Positions 52,985 to 58,727 of a DNA stretch of 58,727 bases are shown piece after piece. Under the pieces are notes generated by a model. It searched no databases. It saw only the letters and a program-made list of their open reading frames with translations, and was not told the DNA's origin. The stretch's first letter is position 1; each line of letters opens with the position of its first letter. Origin of the DNA: Streptomyces acidicola (GTDB lineage Bacteria; Actinomycetota; Actinomycetes; Streptomycetales; Streptomycetaceae); the NCBI RefSeq assembly GCF_009377235.1, contig NZ_VMNX01000025.1, forward strand, positions 1-58,727, in the 5' to 3' direction. A program made the translations under genes and the position numbers.

Positions 52985-53836
52985 TCACAGTTCCTTGGCC
53001 AAGTGGTGGATGAGGTCACGCGACTGCTCCGGGTTGAGCGACTCTCCCCTCACCTTACGGAAGAGGGTTCGAAAGTGCTCCAGTTGGGCCTCGGAGTCGA
53101 CGAAGGCCGTGCCGTGGGGAGCATCGCGCACCACGGTGTCGAGGCGGGGTACCGCTCCTCCCAGGTGCACCATGGCGCTTCCGGCGCCGGCGAAGTCGTC
53201 CAAGTCGAAGGGGATGACCCGTACGGTGACGTGGTCCGCTTCGGACAGCTCCATGATGCGGGCCAGTTGAGTGCGGAACGAGGTTCGCCCGGCAACCCGG
53301 ATGCGTAGTGCCGCTTCGTGGATCACGGTCTCGTACGGAATGGGGTCGGGACCCTCGATGACGACCTTCCGTTTCATGCGGTGGCTTACCCGGTGCTCAA
53401 CCTCGCTCTGTGGGAACTCCGGGTTCATGTAGGAGAAGAGGGCTCTGGCGTAGGTCTCTGTCTGCAAGAGGCCGGGTACGTGGTTGACCGCAACGTCGTG
53501 ACGGAACGTCGCGTGGTGGTCCAGCTCGGACAGGTCCAGGTACGCGGTGGGCAGTACCCCGCGGTACTCCTCCCACCAGCCGCGTGTCCGGTCGGTCGCC
53601 ATCGCCGCCAGTGCCTCAACCAACTCCTCGTCCGCACAGGCGCAGTGAGCCGCCAGCCTGCGCAGCCGTTCCTCGCTGATCGCCGAACTGCCCGCCTCGA
53701 TCTGGCTCATGTGCGTCGAGCTGGATCCGAGGAGTCCCGCCACCTCCTTGGCCGACTTACCGGCGGCCTCCCGCAGTTTGCGCAGCTCGGAGCCCAGGCG
53801 CACCTGTCGTGCCGTGGGCTGGTTACGCATCGTCAT
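52985..53836 (-). CDS. XRE-family regulator with DUF5753
   Basis: A 283-aa regulator. The HTH lies at residues 8-62 (LGSELRKLREAAGKSAKEVAGLLGSSSTHMSQIEAGSSAISEERLRRLA), followed by the DUF5753 domain (YLDLSELDHHATFRHDVAVNHVPGLLQTETYARALF). It is the regulator half of the common Streptomyces XRE/DUF397 pair, often with an anti-sigma-like ATPase; all three are present here. The ATG at 53836 has GGAGG 10 nt upstream. Confidence 0.93.
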   Translation of the reverse strand: MTMRNQPTARQVRLGSELRKLREAAGKSAKEVAGLLGSSSTHMSQIEAGSSAISEERLRRLAAHCACADEELVEALAAMATDRTRGWWEEYRGVLPTAYLDLSELDHHATFRHDVAVNHVPGLLQTETYARALFSYMNPEFPQSEVEHRVSHRMKRKVVIEGPDPIPYETVIHEAALRIRVAGRTSFRTQLARIMELSEADHVTVRVIPFDLDDFAGAGSAMVHLGGAVPRLDTVVRDAPHGTAFVDSEAQLEHFRTLFRKVRGESLNPEQSRDLIHHLAKEL

Positions 53837-54086
53837 CCGAGCACTGCCTCCTCAACACCGCCAGGATCAGGTGCGGTTGTGACCCCTCGTTCGGGTGTCA
53901 GAGTACTTGAGGCAGTTGCGAGGGTAGGAATTCCTACCCTACCGTCAGTGACGCGACGCACACGCTGCGAAACGCCGGGAGTCCGGAAGTGCACCACTCC
54001 GTCCTGCCATGACGGCTGCGGCAATGCCACCGCCCGCGACCGCCATACCCCTTGCCATCCCCCTTCCGCTCGAACGGAGTTCACCC

Positions 54087-54518
54087 ATGCCCGAAACCGA
54101 ACCCCACGCGATCGGCGCCCCCTGGGAGTACTGGCTCCACATCCCGAACGACCTCCGAGCCGTGACCATCAGCCGCCGCACCCTCCGCCTGATCCTCACC
54201 ATGCACGGCCTGATCCGGCTCGTCGACATCGCCGAACTGCTGGCCACGGAGTTGGTCTCGAACGCCGTACGTCACACCAAGGGCCCTGCCGCCCTCCGCG
54301 TCACCTGGAGGGACGGCGTCCTTCGCGTCGGTGCCTGGGATGCGGATCCCGAACCTCCGGAACCTCCATGCCCCTTGGACCAACTCACTGACCTGGACCT
54401 CGAAGGAGGGCGGGGCCTGGCTCTCGTCCGTTCCTGCGCCGATCTGTGGGGCTGGCAGCCGCTTACTAGAAACGGCGATCACGGCAAATACGTATGGTGT
54501 GACCTGGTCGCGGCGTAG
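54087..54518 (+). CDS. RsbW-like ATP-binding protein (HATPase)
   Basis: A 143-aa GHKL ATPase of the anti-sigma-factor type. The N-box is visible as LLATELVSNAVRHTKGPAALRVTW and the G1/G2 region as GAWDADPEPPEPP ... GGRGLALVRSCADLWGW. It is divergent from the XRE/DUF397 pair and completes that regulatory trio. ATG 54087 follows CGGAG. Its TAG is followed in the same frame by the start-less RHS cassette, with 24 nt between the stop and the homology. Confidence 0.88.
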   Translation: MPETEPHAIGAPWEYWLHIPNDLRAVTISRRTLRLILTMHGLIRLVDIAELLATELVSNAVRHTKGPAALRVTWRDGVLRVGAWDADPEPPEPPCPLDQLTDLDLEGGRGLALVRSCADLWGWQPLTRNGDHGKYVWCDLVAA

Positions 54519-54542
54519 CGAGCTGATCACGTCGGAGCGGCG

Positions 54543-56789
54543 CACGATCCGGGTCTGGACACGTCGAAGGACGCGACGACGACGTACTCGTACGGGGCTT
54601 CGGACGGCTCGCAGCCGCACACGTTGACGGGGACGTCGTCGACGTACAAGGCGGAGTCGGGTGCGCAGGTCACGAAGGCCGGGACGTACACGTACGACGA
54701 CGCGGGCAACACGAAGTCGCGGACGGTCGACGGCTCGGAGCAGGCGCTGACGTGGTCGTGGGACGGTCAGGTCGACTCGGTCACGGGTTTTGGTGAGAAC
54801 GGCTCGGGTGCGTGGCTGGGTCTGGCGAAGAAGTGCCTGGACGTGCAGGGCGGATTGACGACGGCGGGTACGCCGCTTCAGCTGTACTCGTGCAACGGCT
54901 CGAAGGCGCAGCAGTTGCGGATCGACGCGGTGGCGGGATCGTCGGATCCGTCGACGGGCGCTTTGAAGGTGCTGGGCAAGTGCGCGGTCCCGTCGGGCGG
55001 TGGCTCGGCGAACGGCACGGCTGTGGTGCTCGCGGAGTGCACGGGCGCGGCGGGCCAGCAGTGGAAGGCGACGTCGACGGGGACGTTGCAGCATGTGTCG
55101 TCGGGCAAGTGCCTGGATGTGCCGGGCGCGAACTCGGTCGACGGCACGGATCTGCAGCTGTACACCTGTAACAGCGCGGCGGGGCAGTCGTGGGTGCCGG
55201 CCACGCAGACGAAGTACGTCTACGGCGGTGACGGTTCTCGTCTGCTGTCGGTGTCGGCGACTCAGCTGACGCTGTATCTGGGCGAGGCGACGGTCTCGAT
55301 GAACGCCAACAGGACGCCGGCGTTCACGGAGCGGTATTACGCGCAGCCGGGTGCGCCGACGGTGATGCGGAGTGCGGTCGGGTCGGGTGCGGCGGAGTTG
55401 TCGGCGCAGGTGACGGACCAGAACGGCACGGCGTACGTCAATGTGAAGCTGGCGTCGGGCAACCAAGTGCGGTTCTCCAAGACGGACCCGTTCGGTGTGG
55501 AGCGCACGGAGCACCCGAGCTGGCGCTCGCAGCGTTCGTACGTGGGCGGGGACGACGATGCGTCGAGTGGTCTGGTGCATCTGGGGGCGAGGGAGTACGA
55601 CCCGTCGTTGGGCCGTTTCCTGTCGGCGGACCCGGTGCTGGACTTGGCGGACCCGGTTCAGATGAACGGGTATGTGTACTGCGAGAACAATCCGGTGACG
55701 TTCGCGGACCCGTCGGGGCTTGCGTCGGAGGGCGGGAACCTGACGGAGTTCGGGGGTCCGTCGGCGTCGCAGGAGGCGTGGGCGAAGAGCACGCTGAACA
55801 CGTCGGTCGCGGACATCATCATGTCGGTCGGCTGGGCGGCGTTGAAGGACTTCGTCGGCTGGAACGACGTGGTGGGCTGCTTCTCGCGGGGTGATCTGTG
55901 GGCGTGCGGCAGCTTGTTCATCCAGGCGATCCCGTGGTCCAAGCTAGGGAAGATCCCGTCGGTGCTGAAGGCGGCGTCCCGTATCGCGGGTGCGGTCAAC
56001 GCGTTGATGAGGGCCAAGGAGAAGGCCCGCAAGATCATCGAGTTGGCCAAGAAGGCCAGGGAGCTGGCGCGGAAGGCGGCGGAGGCGAAGAAGCGGGCGG
56101 CTGAGCGGGCGGCCCAGCTGAAGAAGAAGGCCAAGGAGGCAGCCACCCGGCAGGTGAAACGGGCGGTGCAGAAGACCGGCAATGCGGTCCAGAAGATGCA
56201 GAAGGCCGCAGCGAAGAAGGCCGAGGCACCCAGACCACAGACGAAACAGGCCAAGGCCAGCTCATCGGGCGGTGGCAAAGCCAACAGCAGCAACGATGGC
56301 GGCAGCAGCGGCACTAACCCGGGCTGCGAAAGCAACAGCTTCGTTCCCGGCACGCCGGTCCTGATGGCCGACGGCACCACCAAACCGATCGAGGACGTCA
56401 AGAACGGCGACAAGGTCCTAGCCACCGACCCGGAAACCGGCGAGACAAGCGTCGAGACGGTCACGGCCGAGATCAAGGGCAAGGGCGTCAAACAACTGGT
56501 CAAGGTCACCCTCACCACCGGTAGCGACAGCGACGACAAGGTCGCGAAGGCGGCCACGGTCACCGCCACCGACGGACACCCCTTCTGGGTTCCGGAACTC
56601 GGCAAATGGATCGACGCCACCAACCTGAAAGCCGGCCAGTGGCTCCGCACCAGCGCCGGCACCTACATCCAGATCACAGCCGTCGAACGCTGGACAGCGC
56701 CTGCGGCCACGGTCCACAACCTCACCGTCAGCGATCTCCACACGTACTATGTACTCGCAGGCACCACGCCAGTCCTGGTTCATAACTGC
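54543..56789 (+). repeat. Homology block B, orphan copy of the RHS 3' part
   Basis: Matches 48345-50565 from CACGAYCCG on, covering YD-repeat end, lectin, core, helix and Hint domain. The first 1.65 kb is almost identical. It lies directly after the ATPase gene, in the same reading frame. Confidence 0.9.
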
Positions 56790-57152
56790 AATAATGCGGC
56801 GACTCATGACGTCGGGAACGTTGTCGATAATCTCGATGACAATGTCTACTTCCATTACACGAGCGAGGCAGGGCACAGTGGGATTTTGGCCGATGATGGC
56901 AATCTCAGGATTGGCGCCAACTCCGCCGGAAAGGTCCATGTGACCCAGGAAATTGGAAGCCCGGCAGAGATCGAGCAGAACATCTTCATTGGTAACCCGA
57001 TGTATGCAGGAAAGGCCGACTACATGTTCGCCTTCCGAATGCCTGAAGGTGTCGAGCTTGGGCCGGGATCTCAGCCAAATGAGCTGATTACGAGAGGCTC
57101 GTTGAAGATCCCGGCGGGGAACGTTCTCTTCCATGGAAGGAACCCCTTCTGA
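54624..57152 (+). CDS. Orphan RHS C-terminal cassette with ADP-ribosyltransferase-like toxin tip
   Basis: An 842-codon frame from the first usable start (TTG 54624); homology begins 81 nt earlier and no ribosome-binding site is evident. It contains the lectin (~62-200), RHS core (~315), Lys/Ala helix (~465-540) and Hint domain (~570-720, FVPGTPVLMADGTTKPIEDV ... VHNC). The new 120-aa tip reads VYFHYTSEAGHSGILADDGN and later IFIGNPMYAG, which resembles HYD1-type ADP-ribosyltransferases. With no N-terminal, signal or YD-shell region it cannot be exported alone, so it is best read as a silent donor cassette. A gene overlapping its stop is the likely immunity gene. Confidence 0.82.
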   Translation: MTGTSSTYKAESGAQVTKAGTYTYDDAGNTKSRTVDGSEQALTWSWDGQVDSVTGFGENGSGAWLGLAKKCLDVQGGLTTAGTPLQLYSCNGSKAQQLRIDAVAGSSDPSTGALKVLGKCAVPSGGGSANGTAVVLAECTGAAGQQWKATSTGTLQHVSSGKCLDVPGANSVDGTDLQLYTCNSAAGQSWVPATQTKYVYGGDGSRLLSVSATQLTLYLGEATVSMNANRTPAFTERYYAQPGAPTVMRSAVGSGAAELSAQVTDQNGTAYVNVKLASGNQVRFSKTDPFGVERTEHPSWRSQRSYVGGDDDASSGLVHLGAREYDPSLGRFLSADPVLDLADPVQMNGYVYCENNPVTFADPSGLASEGGNLTEFGGPSASQEAWAKSTLNTSVADIIMSVGWAALKDFVGWNDVVGCFSRGDLWACGSLFIQAIPWSKLGKIPSVLKAASRIAGAVNALMRAKEKARKIIELAKKARELARKAAEAKKRAAERAAQLKKKAKEAATRQVKRAVQKTGNAVQKMQKAAAKKAEAPRPQTKQAKASSSGGGKANSSNDGGSSGTNPGCESNSFVPGTPVLMADGTTKPIEDVKNGDKVLATDPETGETSVETVTAEIKGKGVKQLVKVTLTTGSDSDDKVAKAATVTATDGHPFWVPELGKWIDATNLKAGQWLRTSAGTYIQITAVERWTAPAATVHNLTVSDLHTYYVLAGTTPVLVHNCNNAATHDVGNVVDNLDDNVYFHYTSEAGHSGILADDGNLRIGANSAGKVHVTQEIGSPAEIEQNIFIGNPMYAGKADYMFAFRMPEGVELGPGSQPNELITRGSLKIPAGNVLFHGRNPF

Positions 57153-57553
57153 TGTCAGAACTGGTCGAGTTCGACAACTTTGCCCAGGTGGAGATGCTGC
57201 TCCGTGCCGGTATGGAGCTCAAGTTTGAGCTCTCCGATGACGCGGACGTGCTTAATGGGAGTCCGGTCTATGCGTCGGCACTGAATCACCTTCGCGAAGG
57301 TCTGATCTCTGGATTGCGTTCGAGCTCAACGCCAGGGCGAGCACAGAAACAGGCTGACTGGTATCGACTCTCGCAGCACCAGCATCGCTGGCGGATCATT
57401 GCACAAAGAGCTGCCCTGCACCCGCGTTGGCGAGACCTAACCGCGGTCGAAATGCGACACTGGGTCGAAACGCTCGCAGCACCACTCACAGTGGATGATG
57501 GGGCGCTGGAAGCCATCAAGGCGGCAGTCGAAAAGATGCTTGATGGTGACTGA
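57152..57553 (+). CDS. Candidate immunity protein of the ADP-ribosyltransferase-like toxin
   Basis: A 133-aa protein whose ATG overlaps the toxin TGA by one base (TGATG), so the two would be made together. It is mostly helical (VEMLLRAGMELKFELSDDAD, RLSQHQHRWRIIAQRAALHPRWRDLT) and has the AT-rich composition of the toxin tip. No named family is recognised. The tight coupling to a toxin tip is the evidence for immunity. A strong terminator follows. Confidence 0.7.
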   Translation: MSELVEFDNFAQVEMLLRAGMELKFELSDDADVLNGSPVYASALNHLREGLISGLRSSSTPGRAQKQADWYRLSQHQHRWRIIAQRAALHPRWRDLTAVEMRHWVETLAAPLTVDDGALEAIKAAVEKMLDGD

Positions 57554-57579
57554 CAAATATTCTCGCCGATAGTCCAATG

Positions 57580-57613
57580 GAGGCCCCACCGGATCTATTT
57601 CCGGTGGGGCCTC
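57580..57613 (+). terminator. Terminator after the second toxin/immunity pair
   Basis: GAGGCCCCACCGG (57580-57592) and CCGGTGGGGCCTC (57601-57613) are perfect 13-bp arms around an 8-nt AT-rich loop, 26 nt after the stop. Confidence 0.85.
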
Positions 57614-57646
57614 TGGAGCGTCTGACGGCAGTATTTGACGGCAACG

Positions 57647-58130
57647 TCAGCGGACAGGTGCGGCACAGAGGGGTGGTTCGTCGCCGTCGTCGGGCTTGCC
57701 GGTGATCTCGGCGGGGTTGCGGAGAGCGTGGCCGAGAAGGTCGATGGCGTCGCGCTGGAGGCGGAGCCGGACGTGGGCGTACACGGTGGCGGTGACGCCG
57801 ATGTGGGCGTGCCCCAACAGCTCCTTGATCACCACGAGTTCGACCCCCTGCTCCAGGAGGAGCGTCGCCGCCGAGTGTCGGAGGTCGTGGAACCGGATGC
57901 GGCGGAGCCCGGCACGGCGGAGCAGGGTGTTGAAGTGCCGGGTGAGGGTGGCTCCCTCGATTGGGGCTCCGTCGGGTCGGGTGAAGACGTAGCCGCTGCC
58001 CTTCCAGCCTGTCCCCGCCGATTCGCGCTCCTGACGCTGGCGGTTGCGGTGCTGTTCGAGAGAGTGCAGGCATGGCGTTGGCAGGGCGATGCGCCGTTCG
58101 GAGCTCTGGGTCTTGGTCGGAAGGGCGGTC
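57647..58130 (-). pseudogene. Tyrosine integrase, C-terminal remnant
   Basis: The minus strand keeps KTQSSERRIALPTPCLHSLE, YVFTRPDGAPIEGATLTRHF, RFHDLRHSAATLLLEQGVEL and KELLGHAHIGVTATVYAHV, the HxxR, H and Tyr regions of an integrase catalytic domain, up to its stop at 57647. The N-terminal half is gone; homology fades near 58130 where transposase sequence begins. It is a different integrase from the one at 13251 and marks an older element. Confidence 0.75.
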
Positions 58131-58600
58131 AGCCCACCGGAGTTGGTGCGCTGCTGTGCGCGTCGGCCGCGAGCGTGCTGGCCGGCGCCCGCTCTCTCAC
58201 CGCGATCGGCGAGTGGATCACGGACGCTCCGCAGTGGGTGCTGCGCGCATGCGGCTTGCGGCAGATCCGCTCACCGGCGCCGTACCGGTGCCGCATCCGG
58301 CCACGGTCCGGCGCCTGCTCGCCCGACTTGACGGCGATGTACTGGATGAGGCAATCGGCGCTTTCCTCGCGGCTCGCGCCAGACAACCGGAGCACGCTGT
58401 CGGCAAGCGCCCAGCACTGCGGGCGATCGCAGTGGACGGCAAGACGCTGCGCGGCTCACGCCATGCGGGCCGGGCGGCCGTCGCGCTGCTGGCGGCGATG
58501 GAGCACACCGGCGCTGTGCTCGCCCAGCGGCAGATCGCCGACAAGAGCAACGAGATCCCCGCTTTCGCCCCATTGCTCAACACCGTAGACCTCACCGGCT
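58130..58600 (+). pseudogene. ISAs1-type transposase, frameshifted and truncated
   Basis: SVLAGARSLTAIGEWITDAPQWVLRACGLR in one frame continues in another as DPLTGAVPVPHPATVRRLLARLDGDVLDEA and LRAIAVDGKTLRGSRHAGRAAVALLAAMEH, so a frameshift lies near 58250-58260. The DDE-type start motif VDGKTLRGSR is present, but the rest of the catalytic domain is cut off at about 58600 by another insertion sequence. Confidence 0.75.
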
Positions 58601-58603
58601 TAG

Positions 58604-58727
58604 GGCCTGTACGGAGTCGTGATCAGCGACTTGGCTGAAGGCTGCGGATCCAGATGACGGCGCCTCGTAGGTGGAGTCCGGCAAGGTAGCTCTCGGGGGT
58701 CTTGTCATAGCGGGTGGCAATGCCGCG
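58604..58727. mobile_element. IS5-type insertion sequence, right end
   Basis: From about 58604 (GGCCTGTACGGAGTCGTGAT) the sequence turns into an IS5-family end that interrupts the ISAs1 transposase. The element runs past the window edge, so its other end and target duplication cannot be seen. Confidence 0.6.
58623..58727 (-). CDS. IS5-family transposase, C-terminal end (partial)
   Basis: The minus-strand frame open from the window edge reads RGIATRYDKTPESYLAGLHL, then RGAVIWIRSLQPSR and stop. RGIATRYDKTP...YLAGLHLR is the hallmark C-terminus of Streptomyces IS5-type transposases. Only 34 residues are in the window. Confidence 0.85.
   Translation of the reverse strand, partial: RGIATRYDKTPESYLAGLHLRGAVIWIRSLQPSR

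Overview
The window is high-GC actinobacterial DNA and almost certainly comes from a Streptomyces chromosome. The support is strong third-position GC, frequent GTG starts and GTGA start/stop overlaps, the duplicated class B penicillin-binding proteins beside a cobalt ECF transporter, and the pmt / rsmI / tatD / rpfB / rsmA / ispE / ABC-F block. From memory this gene order matches a core region of S. coelicolor; I could not check that here.

Layout. (1) 1-8.7 kb, core chromosome: 3' part of a CbiM/N-type protein, then cbiQ and cbiO; a serine hydrolase; a DUF1876 protein; an EamA transporter coupled to a YbaK-type deacylase; two tandem paralogous penicillin-binding proteins. (2) 8.9-13.0 kb, accessory genes: MBL hydrolase, zinc alcohol dehydrogenase, a small KOW/CarD-like protein, a broken AraC-family gene and a TIGR03086-family protein. 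(3) 13.1-26.06 kb, an integrated actinomycete integrative and conjugative element (AICE) of about 12.9 kb. It carries a tyrosine integrase, an excisionase-like HTH protein, a field of TGACGCA iterons, a primase-polymerase with an ATPase partner, an FtsK/TraB-type DNA translocase, a tightly coupled series of small spread-type genes, two 42-nt tRNA-minihelix-like repeats, and a GntR regulator coupled to a GNAT acetyltransferase. It is bounded by 95-bp direct repeats of the 3' end of the protein-mannosyltransferase gene (pmt), so its attachment site appears to be a protein-coding gene, not a tRNA gene. (4) 26-38.2 kb, core chromosome: pmt, rsmI, a zinc-ribbon protein, tatD-like, rpfB, rsmA, ispE, an ABC-F ATPase and a PQQ-propeller membrane protein. 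(5) 38.4-57.6 kb, accessory polymorphic-toxin region: a LuxR-type regulator without a recognisable phospho-acceptor, a 1188-aa DNRLRE/FG-GAP surface protein and, divergent from it, a 2568-aa RHS protein ending in a Hint domain and a PIN-like toxin. Candidate immunity genes, a lipoprotein and an XRE/DUF397/ATPase trio follow. Then comes a second, start-less copy of the last ~2.2 kb of the RHS gene carrying a different, ADP-ribosyltransferase-like toxin and its own coupled downstream gene. (6) 57.6-58.7 kb: remnants of an integrase, an ISAs1-type transposase and an IS5-type transposase.

How the parts work together. The AICE has the modules expected for site-specific integration, replication and double-stranded DNA transfer, with control by the GntR protein at inverted TTGTTGGTAC sites. 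The RHS locus looks like a toxin-diversification locus: an expressed full-length effector, plus an orphan C-terminal cassette whose near-identical 1.7-kb upstream homology would let recombination swap the PIN tip for the ADP-ribosyltransferase tip. The lectin domain inserted into an RHS repeat and the divergent surface protein suggest delivery at the cell envelope.
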